Both the position numbers and the translations under genes were made by a program. The notes below the pieces were generated by a model. It was given only the letters and a program-made list of their open reading frames with translations. It was not told the origin of the DNA and made no database searches. Positions 31,363 through 42,000 of a DNA stretch of 64,000 bases are shown one piece after another. The stretch spans positions 62,001 to 126,000 of the forward strand of contig NZ_JANZKY010000008.1 of assembly GCF_025770765.1 (NCBI RefSeq), given 5' to 3'. The stretch is from Propionivibrio soli. GTDB taxonomy: Bacteria; Pseudomonadota; Gammaproteobacteria; Burkholderiales; Rhodocyclaceae. Position 1 is the stretch's first letter; every line of letters starts with the position of its first letter.

Positions 31363-33426
31363 ATGACCACCGACAATAACCCACTCCTCGATTTCTCCGG
31401 TCTGCCGCGCTTCGACGCCATCCAACCATCGCATGTCCGCCCGTCGATCACCCACCTGCTCACCGCCAGCCGGACCTTGGTCGACCGTCTGGCCGACGAT
31501 CCCGCACCTGCGACCTGGGACGGATTCGCGGCGCCGCTCACCGACGGGATCGAAGAACTATCGAGGGCCTGGGGAATCGTCGGCCATTTGCACTCGGTCA
31601 ACGACATCCCCGAATGGCGCGACGCCTACAACGAAATGCTGCCCGAAGTGAGCCGTTTTTACGCGGAGCTCGGTCAGAATCTCAAGCTTTTCGCGAAGTA
31701 CAAAGCCATCCGTGAAGGCGGCGAGTACGAGAATCTGTCCTCCGCGCGGCGCAAGATCGTCGACAATGAGGTGCGCGATTTTCGCCTCTCCGGCGCGGAG
31801 TTGCCCGAAGAGCAGAAACCCCGCTTTCAGGCGATCCAGGAAGAACTCGCCTCGCTGGCGGCAAAATTCTCCGAGAACGTTCTTGACGCGACCAACGCGT
31901 TCGCCGAATACGTGACCGGCGAAGCCGAAGTTGCAGGTTTGCCGCCGGACGTCGTTGAAGCAGCGCGGGAAGCGGCGGCCAAAGACGGCAAGGAAGGCTG
32001 GAAATTCACGCTGCACATGCCGTCCTACTGGCCAGTGTTGCAGTTTGCCGACAGCCGCCGTCTGCGAAAAACGCTGTACCGAGCATCGGCAACGCGCGCG
32101 TCGGAATTCGGTCCCGAGAAACTCGACAACACACCGATTATCAAACGCATCCTCGAACTGCGTCGGGAAGAAGCCCAAATGCTGGGCTACGCGAGCTATG
32201 CCGAAGTCTCGCTGGTGCCCAAGATGGCCGAGTCTGTACCGCAAGTAATGAGTTTCCTGCGCGACCTCGCTGCCAAGGCGAAACCGTTCGCCGAAAAAGA
32301 CGTCGCCGAGCTGCGCGACTTCGCACGCAGCGAGTTAGGGCTTGAGCAGCTTGAGGCCTGGGACTACAGCTACGCTTCCGAGAAGCTGCGGCAAGCGCGC
32401 TATGCATTCTCGGAGCAGGACGTAAAGCAGTACTTCACGGAGCCGAAAGTCCTGGCCGGGCTCTTCCACGTCATCGAGTCGCTCTATGGTTTGCACATCA
32501 AGCCGGATACGGCGCCCGTGTGGCACGAGGATGTACGTTTCTTCCGCATCGAGAACGCCGCCGGGCAACTCGTCGGCCAGTTCTATCTCGATCCTTATGC
32601 ACGCGAAACCAAGCGCGGAGGCGCGTGGATGGACGAGGCGATCACGCGCCGGAAGACAGCCGCAGGAATCCAGACACCGGTGGCCTACCTCAACTGCAAC
32701 TTCCCTCGCCCTGTCGGCGAAAAGAACGGGCAGCCGCGCCCGGCCACGTTCTCGCACGGCGACGTCGAAACCCTGTTCCATGAAACCGGCCATGGTCTGC
32801 ATCATCTGCTGACCCGGGTCGAGGAACTCGGCGTGTCAGGCATCCACGGTGTCGAATGGGACGCCGTCGAGCTGCCATCGCAGTTCATGGAGAACTACTG
32901 CTGGGAATGGGAGGTGGTACAGCAGATGTCGGGCCATGTGGACACGGGCGAACCTCTGCCGCACCCACTCTTTAACAAGATGCTCGCCGCGCGGAATTTC
33001 CAAAGCGGCATGATGACGTTGCGTCAGATCGAGTTCGCTCTCTTCGATATTCTCTTGCATAGCGCCGACTTCAACCCCTCCGGCTCGCGTGGTGTGCTTG
33101 ATCTGCTCGCAGAAGTGCGACGTGAGGTGGCCGTCGTCTTCCCGCCGGAATGGAATCGCTTTCCGAACAGCTTCTCGCACATCTTTGCTGGTGGCTACGC
33201 CGCGGGATACTACAGCTACAAATGGGCGGAGGTGCTCTCAGCAGACAGCTATGCGGCCTTCGAGGAAGCGGGTAGCCCGTTCGACCCGGTAGTGGGCAAA
33301 CGCTTCCTCGATGAGATCATCGCGGCTGGCGGCGCACGCGCGGCAATCGAGAACTTCCGCGCCTTCCGCGGCCGCGATCCGCAGGTCGATGCATTGCTTC
33401 GGCATAGTGGTATGATCCCTGCTTAA
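31363..33426 (+). CDS. prlC: oligopeptidase A (M3 zinc metallopeptidase)
   Basis: Cytoplasmic zinc endopeptidase that degrades short peptides, including released signal peptides. The 687 residues match OpdA/PrlC. The HExxH site is FHETGHGLHHLL, with the third ligand in the downstream E block (EWDAVELPSQFMENYCWE). Start MTTDNNPLLDFSGLPRFDAI is normal for the family. It begins 63 bp after purC; the hairpin between them may reduce read-through. Confidence 0.95.
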   Translation: MTTDNNPLLDFSGLPRFDAIQPSHVRPSITHLLTASRTLVDRLADDPAPATWDGFAAPLTDGIEELSRAWGIVGHLHSVNDIPEWRDAYNEMLPEVSRFYAELGQNLKLFAKYKAIREGGEYENLSSARRKIVDNEVRDFRLSGAELPEEQKPRFQAIQEELASLAAKFSENVLDATNAFAEYVTGEAEVAGLPPDVVEAAREAAAKDGKEGWKFTLHMPSYWPVLQFADSRRLRKTLYRASATRASEFGPEKLDNTPIIKRILELRREEAQMLGYASYAEVSLVPKMAESVPQVMSFLRDLAAKAKPFAEKDVAELRDFARSELGLEQLEAWDYSYASEKLRQARYAFSEQDVKQYFTEPKVLAGLFHVIESLYGLHIKPDTAPVWHEDVRFFRIENAAGQLVGQFYLDPYARETKRGGAWMDEAITRRKTAAGIQTPVAYLNCNFPRPVGEKNGQPRPATFSHGDVETLFHETGHGLHHLLTRVEELGVSGIHGVEWDAVELPSQFMENYCWEWEVVQQMSGHVDTGEPLPHPLFNKMLAARNFQSGMMTLRQIEFALFDILLHSADFNPSGSRGVLDLLAEVRREVAVVFPPEWNRFPNSFSHIFAGGYAAGYYSYKWAEVLSADSYAAFEEAGSPFDPVVGKRFLDEIIAAGGARAAIENFRAFRGRDPQVDALLRHSGMIPA

Positions 33427-33452
33427 ACAGTTTTCGGGGGAAGGATCGTTCC

Positions 33453-33974
33453 ATGCTCGCTGCCCGCTTGTCCGCGCTTGCCGTATTCTCCGCGCTTGCC
33501 GTCACGCTCGCCCTGCCGGCCGATGCTCAAACCACCTATCGCTGGATAGACAAGGCGACCGGAAAAACCGTTTTCTCCGACCAGCCGCCTCCGCCGGGAG
33601 CGAAAGTCATCCAGACCAAGGAAGGCAAAGCGCCTGCCGAGGAAGCCCCGGTCCCTTACGCGGTAAAGCAGGCGGCGGAAAAATATCCCGTCGTGTTGTA
33701 CACGGCAGCGAATTGCATCGAAGCGTGCAAGCAGGGTCGTGACTTGCTGAACGGCCGCGGCGTCCCGTTCTCGGAGAAGATGCTGAGCAAGGACGAGGAA
33801 ATCGCTGAGCTTTCGGCCAAGCTCGGCAGTGAAGTCTCGGTACCGACCCTCTTCGTCGGGCAACAGAATTTCAAGGGGTACGAAGCGGGTGCTTGGAACA
33901 ACCTGCTCGACTTAGCGGGTTATCCGAAGTCCGCACCTTACGGGGCCAAGCCGTCCGGCGCGTTTGCTAAATGA
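33453..33974 (+). CDS. exported DUF4124 / glutaredoxin-like protein
   Basis: A 173-residue protein with a clear signal peptide (1-25, ending PADA), then a DUF4124 segment (TTYRWIDKATGKTVFSDQPPP) and a glutaredoxin-like domain (VVLYTAANCIEACKQGRDLL to VPTLFVGQQNFKGYE). The redox motif reads C-I-E-A-C, a CxxxC rather than the usual CxxC. It is likely periplasmic. Its last four bases overlap the xth start (ATGA), so the two are translationally coupled, although a functional link to a DNA-repair nuclease is not obvious. Confidence 0.85.
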   Translation: MLAARLSALAVFSALAVTLALPADAQTTYRWIDKATGKTVFSDQPPPPGAKVIQTKEGKAPAEEAPVPYAVKQAAEKYPVVLYTAANCIEACKQGRDLLNGRGVPFSEKMLSKDEEIAELSAKLGSEVSVPTLFVGQQNFKGYEAGAWNNLLDLAGYPKSAPYGAKPSGAFAK

Positions 33975-34738
33975 AACTGGCGGCGTGGAACGTCAATTCG
34001 CTGAAAATCCGCTTGCCCCACTTGTTGGAATGGCTTGCTACTGAACAGCCTGACGTCGTCTGCCTGCAAGAAACCAAACTCGAGGATCACGGTTTTCCAC
34101 GCCAAGAAATCGAAGCCGCCGGTTACGAAACCGCGTGCTCAGGGCAAAAAACGTACAACGGTGTCGCGCTCCTTTCGCGTCGCGGGCTGAGTGACGTGGC
34201 GTGCTCCAATCCGCATTACCCCGATCCGCAGAAACGGTTGATCGCCGCGACTGTCGGCGATGTCCGGGTGATCAGCGCCTATGTGCCAAACGGGCAAGCC
34301 ATCGGCAGCGAAAAATACGCTTACAAACTCGGGTGGCTAGAAGCACTTGAGAAATGGCTGAGTGAGGAGCTGACTCAATATCCCCAGCTCGCAATCGCCG
34401 GCGACTTCAACATCGCCCCCGAAAATCGCGACGTGCACGACCCCGCTGCCTGGGCAGGACAGGTACTCTGTTCGGAACCTGAACGCGACGCCTTTCGCCG
34501 CCTGCTCTCCCTCGGTCTGCACGACAGCTTCCGCTTATTCGAGCAACCCGAAAACAGCTTCTCCTGGTGGGACTACCGCATGCTGGGGTTCCAGAAGAAC
34601 CGCGGTCTGCGCATCGACCACATTCTGCTTTCGGCACCGCTCGCCGCGCGGTGCCGAACATCGAAGATCGTGCGCGAAATGCGCAAGCGCGAGCGCCCCT
34701 CGGATCACGCGCCGGTCGTCGTCGAATTAGCAGACTAA
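33971..34738 (+). CDS. xth: exodeoxyribonuclease III
   Basis: AP endonuclease/3'-5' exonuclease of base-excision repair; 255 residues, a normal size. Catalytic residues appear in WNVNSLKIR, LQETKLED (metal Glu), AGDFNIAP (Asp/Asn) and SDHAPVV (His). LRIDHILLS is the conserved DH block. The start overlaps the preceding stop by 4 bp. A weak hairpin (CAGCCC/GGGCTG at 34748-34753 and 34761-34766) lies in the 150-bp gap toward the convergent SDR gene. Confidence 0.95.
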   Translation: MKLAAWNVNSLKIRLPHLLEWLATEQPDVVCLQETKLEDHGFPRQEIEAAGYETACSGQKTYNGVALLSRRGLSDVACSNPHYPDPQKRLIAATVGDVRVISAYVPNGQAIGSEKYAYKLGWLEALEKWLSEELTQYPQLAIAGDFNIAPENRDVHDPAAWAGQVLCSEPERDAFRRLLSLGLHDSFRLFEQPENSFSWWDYRMLGFQKNRGLRIDHILLSAPLAARCRTSKIVREMRKRERPSDHAPVVVELAD

Positions 34739-34890
34739 CCGCTGCTCCAGCCCCGATAGCGGGCTGCCTTCTGCCGAATTCCGGCGCCTCCACCCGTTGC
34801 TCGCGTCTCTCCGAACCCAGACAATGCCAAGCTGGCGGCACTCCGTACCGTCCCCGGGGGAAAAACCGGCTGGAATAGTCGTTTCGGCGC

Positions 34891-35748
34891 TTACTCCTTG
34901 GGGAAGTCAGCTCCGCGCGCAACGGCTTCCCCTGCGGCGAATTCGGTGCGCAACTCGTCGAGCTTTTTCATCGCGAGATCGTAAGCCGAATTTCCAAGCA
35001 AGAGGTGATGCGGCGGATTCCCCGAGTCCACGGCTTCGACAATCGCTTTCACCGCGCGCGCCGGGTCGCCGGCCTGCTTTCCCGAAAACTCGCGCAACTG
35101 GTCGCGCTTGGTGCCCGCTGTCGCCTCGTAGTCCGCTATCCGCATCGGGCTCTCGTTGGCGGAACGTCCCGCCCAATCGGTGCGAAAGCCGCTCGGTTCG
35201 ACGACCATGACGCGGATACCGAGTGGTTCCACTTCCTGCCACAAGGCTTCCGAAAGCCCTTCGACGGCAAACTTCGTCGCGTTGTAATAGCCGAGCGCAG
35301 GAAACGAACGCAGTCCCGCGATCGACGAAACGTTGATGATCGTGCCGCTGCGCCGCTCCCGCATTCCCGGCAGCACGGCGGTGACCATACGGCCGAGGCC
35401 GAAAACGTTGACGTCGAACATCCAGCGCACCTGATTCTCTTCGCTCTCCTCCACGGCACCGAAGTAGCCGAGGCCAGCGTTGTTCATCAGCACGTCGATG
35501 CGGCCGAAGCGATCATGCGTTGCCTTCACCGCCGCGTCGACCTGCTCCTGGCGCGTCACATCGAGTTTGAGCACGAGCGCGTTTCCCTTCGCGGTAAGGT
35601 CCTTGACCTGCTCGGGGTTACGTGCCGTCACTACCGTCGGATAACCGCGCACCAGCAGGTATTGCGCCAATTCGCGGCCGAACCCGGTCGAGCATCCGGT
35701 GATGAACCAGACGGGTTTTTCCAGGTCGGCCGCGGCCGTAGTACTCAT
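34891..35748 (-). CDS. SDR-family oxidoreductase
   Basis: A classical short-chain dehydrogenase of 285 residues. The Rossmann motif TGCSTGFGRELA near residue 18 and MNNAGLGYFG are visible, the catalytic Ser lies in NVSSIAGLRSF, and YYNATKFAVEG holds the Tyr and Lys. NADP preference is suggested by the arginine after the second strand (VTARNPEQV). The substrate is unknown. It is a single gene between convergent xth and the rsmA operon and looks like a general accessory oxidoreductase. Confidence 0.92.
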   Translation of the reverse strand: MSTTAAADLEKPVWFITGCSTGFGRELAQYLLVRGYPTVVTARNPEQVKDLTAKGNALVLKLDVTRQEQVDAAVKATHDRFGRIDVLMNNAGLGYFGAVEESEENQVRWMFDVNVFGLGRMVTAVLPGMRERRSGTIINVSSIAGLRSFPALGYYNATKFAVEGLSEALWQEVEPLGIRVMVVEPSGFRTDWAGRSANESPMRIADYEATAGTKRDQLREFSGKQAGDPARAVKAIVEAVDSGNPPHHLLLGNSAYDLAMKKLDELRTEFAAGEAVARGADFPKE

Positions 35749-35854
35749 TCGTTTTCTCCTTCAAGAACTCAAGGGTATCGAACAGATCGTAGAAGCTTAG
35801 GAGGCAGAGCCTTATCTCGATCGGTTACGAGGTGACGCTTCAGCGCCCGGCGGA

Positions 35855-36631
35855 CTATCGCCCCAACGCATTTGACAAGCGCACATAGTCGTCGACCGAG
35901 AGTTCCTCCGCTCGCGCCGTCGGGGTTATCCCCAGCCGCACGAATATCTCTTCGTCAACAACACCTTTCAGCGTGTTCCGCAGCATCTTTCGCCTCTGCG
36001 AGAAAGCCGCCGCAACGAGATCGGACAGACATTTTTCATCCTTCGCTGTCAGATCCGAAGCAAGTTTTGGAATCAACCGCACGACCGCTGAATCGACCTT
36101 CGGCGCCGGATCGAAACTCTCGGGCGGCACGTCGAGCAGCCAGTCGATGACATACCGATATTGGAGCATCACCGACAGACGACCGAAATCGCCTGTGCCG
36201 GGCTCCGCCGTCAGGCGTTCAACCACTTCCTTTTGCAACATGAAGTGCATGTCGAACACCCGGTCGGCAAAATCGCGCAGATGGAAGAGTAACGGCGTCG
36301 AGATGTTGTAAGGCAAATTGCCCACGATGCGAAGGCGCTCGCCAATGCCTGCGAGCGCCCCGAAGTCGAACATCAGCGCATCGCCCTCGTGGATCGTGAG
36401 CCGATCCGGTGAATAGCGCTGACGCAGACGCGCCACGATATCACGATCGATCTCGACGACATGGAGATGATCCACACGCTTCAACAGCGGATCGGTGAGC
36501 GCGCCCAAGCCGGGCCCGATCTCGACCACGCAATCGGTTCGCGCAGGAGCCACGGCGTTGACGATATCGCCGACAATGCCTGTATCGATCAGGAAATTCT
36601 GACCAAAACGCTTGCGCGCGATGTGCTTCAT
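35855..36631 (-). CDS. rsmA: 16S rRNA dimethyladenosine transferase
   Basis: Methylates two adjacent adenosines near the 3' end of 16S rRNA (KsgA activity). The 258 residues show [15 protein letters not shown] (SAM site), EIDRD and [13 protein letters not shown] (catalytic NLPY). The frame opens 11 codons earlier, but [14 protein letters not shown] is the family start. It is the last gene of lptD-surA-pdxA-rsmA, the order also known in enterobacteria; 117 bp separate it from pdxA. Confidence 0.96.
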   Translation of the reverse strand: MKHIARKRFGQNFLIDTGIVGDIVNAVAPARTDCVVEIGPGLGALTDPLLKRVDHLHVVEIDRDIVARLRQRYSPDRLTIHEGDALMFDFGALAGIGERLRIVGNLPYNISTPLLFHLRDFADRVFDMHFMLQKEVVERLTAEPGTGDFGRLSVMLQYRYVIDWLLDVPPESFDPAPKVDSAVVRLIPKLASDLTAKDEKCLSDLVAAAFSQRRKMLRNTLKGVVDEEIFVRLGITPTARAEELSVDDYVRLSNALGR

Positions 36632-36748
36632 GGTCTTGAGATTTCCCCGCGTTGGAGCTGGCAAACAAGACGCAAGATCGTCGCCATAACCTGCGTAAGC
36701 GGTATCAGCAAACGCAACATTGCCTTCTTCACCAGTAACTCGCAGAGC

Positions 36749-37756
36749 TCAGGCACGCTGCGCTGTCGCACCGGCACGCGCCGCCATTTCAATTGCTTGG
36801 TCGACAGCGACGAACAGGCTCCCCGGATCGGCCTTGCCGGTTCCCGCCAATTCGAGCGCCGTACCGTGGTCCACCGACGTGCGGATGATCGGCAAGCCGA
36901 GCGTGACGTTGATGCCATTGCCGAAACTGGCATATTTCAGTGCCGTCAGACCCTGATCGTGATACATCGCGAGCACGCAGTCACCCTTGGCCAACATGGA
37001 CGGTGTAAACATCGTGTCGGCCGGCAAAGGTCCAAGGAGTTGCATGCCTTCCTGACGCAAACGCTCAAGCACTGGGCCAATCACTTCAATTTCCTCACGC
37101 CCGAGATAACCGCCCTCGCCCGCATGGGGATTCAGTCCGGCCACCAGAATTCGTGGTTGGGCAATGCCGCACTTTCGACCCATCTCCGCATACAGGACGC
37201 GTATAACGCACTCAAGCGATTGCGGGGTGATAGCGTCCGGTACGTCCCGCAGCGCGAGATGCGTTGTTGCGAGCGCCACGCGCAGGCCGCCGCCCGCCAA
37301 CATCATGACCACTTGGGCGGTATTCGTCTTTTCTGCGAGATACTCGGTGTGTCCAGTGAAGGGAATGCCAGCGTCGTTGATCACGCCCTTGTGGACCGGT
37401 GCGGTAACCATCGCCGCGAACTCGCCGCTGACACAGCCCTCCAGCGCACGGTCGAGCAACCCCAGCACGTAGGGGGAATTCGCCGGGTCGAGTGTTCCCG
37501 CCTGGGAAGGTCGGGCCAATGGCATGTGCAACACCTCCAGCGCGCTCGCTTCCGAAGGTGTCCGTGGGTCCCATTCGCGCAGTCGAAGCCTTGCTCCCGT
37601 TTGAGCCAGGCGCTCTGCAAGCAACTGGTGGTCGCCAAGCAAAATCAACCGTACTCCGGAAGCCATCACGTTGCGTTCGGCAAGCCGTAGGCAGAGCTCC
37701 GGCCCCACACCCGCCGGTTCGCCCGACGTCACGGCGATGACTTGAACCTTCCCCAT
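36749..37756 (-). CDS. pdxA: 4-hydroxythreonine-4-phosphate dehydrogenase
   Basis: NAD-dependent step in pyridoxal phosphate synthesis. The 335 residues match PdxA: VTSGEPAGVGPELCLRL at the start, FTGHTEYLAE, LNPHAGEGGYLGREE and YHDQGLTALKY with metal-binding His residues. I use ATG at 37756 (MGKVQVIAVTSG), 5 bp after the surA stop; a TTG 9 nt upstream also lies in frame. The vitamin B6 product is needed by PLP enzymes including GlgP, GabT and the MocR regulator in this window. Confidence 0.95.
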   Translation of the reverse strand: MGKVQVIAVTSGEPAGVGPELCLRLAERNVMASGVRLILLGDHQLLAERLAQTGARLRLREWDPRTPSEASALEVLHMPLARPSQAGTLDPANSPYVLGLLDRALEGCVSGEFAAMVTAPVHKGVINDAGIPFTGHTEYLAEKTNTAQVVMMLAGGGLRVALATTHLALRDVPDAITPQSLECVIRVLYAEMGRKCGIAQPRILVAGLNPHAGEGGYLGREEIEVIGPVLERLRQEGMQLLGPLPADTMFTPSMLAKGDCVLAMYHDQGLTALKYASFGNGINVTLGLPIIRTSVDHGTALELAGTGKADPGSLFVAVDQAIEMAARAGATAQRA

Positions 37757-37761
37757 GCGGC

Positions 37762-39069
37762 TCAACCTTCGTCGAGCCTCAGTTCGACGTACGCACGATC
37801 ACGCGCTTGACGCAACCAGTCCTGGTACGCTTCATCCAGCTTGCGCTCGCGCAACGCCTGCCGCGCCGCCTGTCGCTGCCGGTCGGACGACACGTCCTGC
37901 ACACGGCGCTCAAGCACCTCAATCAAATGGAATCCGAATGGGGACTGTACCGGCTCGCTGATTTCGCCAGGCTGCAGGCGGTTCATCACGCGCTCGAATT
38001 CGGGCACCGTGTCGCCCGGATAGATCCATCCCAGATCGCCGCCCTTCGTCGCCGATCCGTCCTGAGAAAACGTGCGGGCAAGTTCCGCGAAGTTGGCGCC
38101 ATGCCTCAGACGTTCGGCCAGCCCTTCCAGCTTGTGACGCGCATCGGCTTCCGAAACGAGCTCATTAACCCGCACAAGGATGTGCCGCACGTGCGTTTGT
38201 TGGACGGGAGGCAATGAAGCCCCTCCGCTCTTCGATAGCACCTTGACGATATGAAAGCCGTTAGGGCTACGCAGCAGTGGCGTTACGTCGCCCACCTTCA
38301 GTTTCGTCACCGCCTCCGCGAAAATCGCCGGAAAACGTTCGAGCGACCTCACGCCCATGTTGCCGCCCTGCAAACCATCCGGGGCATCTGAGTAGGCCGC
38401 CGCTAACTGGGCGAAATCCTCGCCGCGACCGATCCTCTCCAGAATCTGGTCTGCTTTAGCTTTGAGTTGCTGTATTTGTTCCGGACTCGCCGACTCGGGA
38501 GCACGTAACAAGATATGCGCCAGACCATACTCTTCGGCCGCATTGTCCTTGCCTGACTGGCCATTAAGATAATTGTCGATCTCGCCCTCGGAAATCACAA
38601 TTTTGCTTTCAACCTCGCGCTCACGGACGCGCGCAATCGTCATTTCCTCGCGGATGTCCTCGCGGAATTTCGCGTATTCGATACCGTCCTTCTGCAAAGC
38701 TTGCCGGAACTCCATCATCGACATCTTGTTACTCGAAGCGATCCGCTGCAGGGCTTGTTCGAGCTGAGCGTCATCCACTCGCAATCCGATCTCGCGCGCG
38801 AATTGCAGCTGCACCTTATCCGTCACCAGGCGCTCAAGCATCTGCTTTTCGAGCACATCGCGGGCTGGCAAGGGCGTTCCCTGCCGCCGCAATTGCGAGA
38901 CGGCAACGTCGAGACGGGCGCGCAGCTCATTCAGCGTGATTACTTCGTCGTTGACGACAGCGACGATGCGGTCGGCCGAAATCGGTTCCGACGGACGTTG
39001 CGCCGACTGCGCAGAAGCGGTGGTCACGAAGCAGAGACAAAGAATCGCGGCACGAAATAGAGACATCAT
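37762..39069 (-). CDS. surA: periplasmic chaperone / peptidyl-prolyl isomerase SurA
   Basis: Chaperone that escorts outer-membrane proteins such as LptD. The 435 residues have a signal peptide (about 1-20, ending ASAQ), the SurA N-terminal chaperone domain (IVAVVNDEVITLNELRAR) and two parvulin domains (AHILLRAPES and VRHILVRVNELV). Two ATGs in a row lie at the start; AAGG is 8 nt before the first. It begins 10 bp after lptD on the same strand, a conserved pairing of chaperone and client. Confidence 0.95.
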   Translation of the reverse strand: MMSLFRAAILCLCFVTTASAQSAQRPSEPISADRIVAVVNDEVITLNELRARLDVAVSQLRRQGTPLPARDVLEKQMLERLVTDKVQLQFAREIGLRVDDAQLEQALQRIASSNKMSMMEFRQALQKDGIEYAKFREDIREEMTIARVREREVESKIVISEGEIDNYLNGQSGKDNAAEEYGLAHILLRAPESASPEQIQQLKAKADQILERIGRGEDFAQLAAAYSDAPDGLQGGNMGVRSLERFPAIFAEAVTKLKVGDVTPLLRSPNGFHIVKVLSKSGGASLPPVQQTHVRHILVRVNELVSEADARHKLEGLAERLRHGANFAELARTFSQDGSATKGGDLGWIYPGDTVPEFERVMNRLQPGEISEPVQSPFGFHLIEVLERRVQDVSSDRQRQAARQALRERKLDEAYQDWLRQARDRAYVELRLDEG

Positions 39070-39079
39070 GGGGAACCTT

Positions 39080-42000
39080 CTATTCGTCAAAACCCGAATC
39101 CGTACCCGGTTGGTTGATCAGGCTGTAACCTTGAATATTGCGCTTGAGCAGCTTGAGCGGATCGGATCCGATACGCGAGAAGTCGTTCAGTTCAAGCTGG
39201 ACGTAGAACGACGTCGACGTGTTGTCTTGTGTCAGCGCCTGTCGCCGGAAGACGCCACGCACGACCCAACAACCACCGTTGTACTCGAGCCCCGCGATCG
39301 ATTCGATCAGCCGTCCGTCCTTGGATCCCGTCGACGTGGTCGAGGCGGATGAGTCGTCGCCGAAGGAATAGTTGAAACGGCCGACGAAATGCCAACGCCC
39401 GGTGATGGGCCACTGCCCGGAGAAGTCGACCTGATCGATCGGCGCGCTGGCATCGCGGTTGTAACGATAGGCGGCATTCAGCACCTTGCCGGGAGCGGGC
39501 TGATAGCGAATGCCGGTCGAATACCGCTTGGCTTGCCGATTCTCGAGGTTGTATTGCCAAGCGGCATCGGCATATACCTTGGGCAGTATCTGGCCACTGA
39601 ACGCTGCCAGGAAGTCGGAGCGGTCCCACTTCTCGTTATCGTCTGTCGTTGTGGTGGTCGTCAGCCCAACCTTGTTGCGCGTGAAGTAATAGCGTTGACC
39701 AACCATAGCACGGGCGACCTCGTTGCCGCTGTCCGGCTCGAGCAAGCGGCTCGTCACCGCAGCCGTCAGCTGATTGGCGTTGTTTAGCCGGTCCCAACTC
39801 GAGAATTGATTCTCAGAGAAGATCTGAGCAAAGTTGAAATCCGCAAGCCCCGTGTCGAAGAGCGGTATGTCGTCCTGGTTTTTGTACGGGATGTTCAGGT
39901 AGTAGAGACGAGGTTCCAATGTTTGCGTGTAGTCCCGGCCAAACCAATTGCTGGTTCGCTCGAAAGTCATCCCGGAGTCGACGCTGAACACCGGCAACGT
40001 CACGCTGATCGAGTTGGGGGTCCCCGCGGCTTGGCCGGACAGCGCATAGTGGCGGACATTGAGGCCCACCTTTGGCGTGACATACCACCCGGGCGTCACA
40101 TAGGGCACCGCGAGTTGCGGATAAGCCACCAGCCGCCGACCGCTGTCTCCGTCGATCGTCACGCCGCTCATGACTTGGTCGCGCCGGGTGAAATTGGTGT
40201 ATTGGCCGAGGAAGCTCGCGTCCAGCAGGTTCCAGTCGGGCTTGCGAGCCGTCAACGTGATCTGCGGCAGGAGACGGTACTGCTCGCGCACCGGGTTCTT
40301 CGCATCCGGCTGCAGCGTCTGGTACTGCTGCAGGTTAACCGTCGTCGACCACCAGCCGCCGCCACCGTACGAGAGAACCGCCTGTTGGAGAAGCTGCGTC
40401 GAGGACGTCGCCGCGATATCGCTGGAGAGATCCGTATAGTAGTCGTCGTCCGAGACCTTGCTGTAGTTGATCTGGCTCGAAAATCCACTGGCAGTGGATT
40501 GTGTGTGCCGCAACGAAAGCCCGTAACGGTTATCCCCGTTCTTGTTATGGTCGTTCGGCAGATACTCGATATGCGCTTCGCCCTGGTAGGTGCCCCCATA
40601 AGCGGTATTGAGATATCGAAACTCATTGTTCAATTGCACGCCGCGCTTGGTCATCAGACGCGGAGCGATCGTCGCATCCATGTTCGGTGCGATATTCCAG
40701 TAGTACGGCTGAGAGTATTCGATTCCGTTGTCGGTACTCGTTCCGATGCTTGGCGACAGCAATCCGGACTTTCTCTTGTTATTCAGTGAGAACGAGAGCC
40801 ACGGGGAGTATAAAATCGGGACATCCTTGAAGTAGATCGTCCCGTCCTTGCCTTCACCCACCTCGCGGTCGTAGTCCAGTTTCAGATCGGATGTTTTGGC
40901 GTACCAATCCATGTTGTCTGGCGAACACGTAGTGTAGGTCGCGTTCGTCAGCCGGACCTGGTTTTCACCTTCGAAGTTGATCCGATCCGCCTGTCCAAAG
41001 GCTTCGGTGGTCGACCTGGCCATCTTGATCGAGTTCGAGAACCGTTGAGCCTGTGGCGTTTCGAAACCCGAGTTCAACCAGTCGCCATCGAGATCGTCGG
41101 TTGTCCGCGGCCGGAACCCTCGTTTTTCGGCTGCGAGCTTTTCCGCATCCGGTTGGCGTTTGAAGGTATAAACCGGCTGATCGAAAAAGCCGACCTGATC
41201 CTCGATCTTGAGGCGCATCTTAGGACCGGTGACAAGGTCTTCCCCCTGCTCCAGACGAACATTGCCTTCGCCTTCAACCTCGTTGTCGATCGGCCAGTAG
41301 GTCATGCGGTCCGCTTTGACGACGGTGCCGATCTTGCGTACCTCGGCGTCGCCTTCGGCCACGAATTCGCGGTCCACCGTACCGCCCATGCGCTGAGCGC
41401 TGAGGAACACCGGCCGGGACTCATCGCTCTTCCTGCCGAGCGTCTCCATCTTGGCCGACGGCCGCAAGGCGAGGGCAGGAAGATCGTCCGGCACTTCTTC
41501 CTCATCCCGGGGCCCGGTGGCCGCGACAGTAGGCGGGCGCGTGTCCGAGGACGAAGCCAGCTGATCCGCTGCCTCGCTGCCTGCCGCACCGTACGGTCTC
41601 CGTTGCCGGTCGCGTTCGCCCCCGGGCAGGGAGGACGAAGCCACCGAACTAGACGACGGCGCGGAGGCAGTCGTAGTCACCGGAGGCAAACCGAGGAGCG
41701 CCGGGTCGACTTTCAGCGGCTCCAGCGAAGTAACCGAAGTCGCTTTCGGCCCAGGCACGGCTGCGGGGGTGGAACGCGCACTGGCTGCCTGAGAAGCGGG
41801 CGCCTTGGCCGCCGCAGTTGCGGGCACCGGCGGCACCGAACGCGGCTCGGTACTTGTCGAGGCCGCCGCCGTCGCGTTAGGTGAGGATTGAGATTGTATC
41901 GGCGCTGCTGCGGCCCCTTGGGGCACACTTTCCGCCCCGGCGCGTACAGCATTGGACGAGCCTGCGACTTGCGGTATGGGCTCGCTTTTGGCGGGCGCGG

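Noticed and set aside
36461-37690. 409-codon plus-strand frame across rsmA and pdxA
   Set aside because: It runs antisense through two well-identified genes and their gap and has no recognisable domain.
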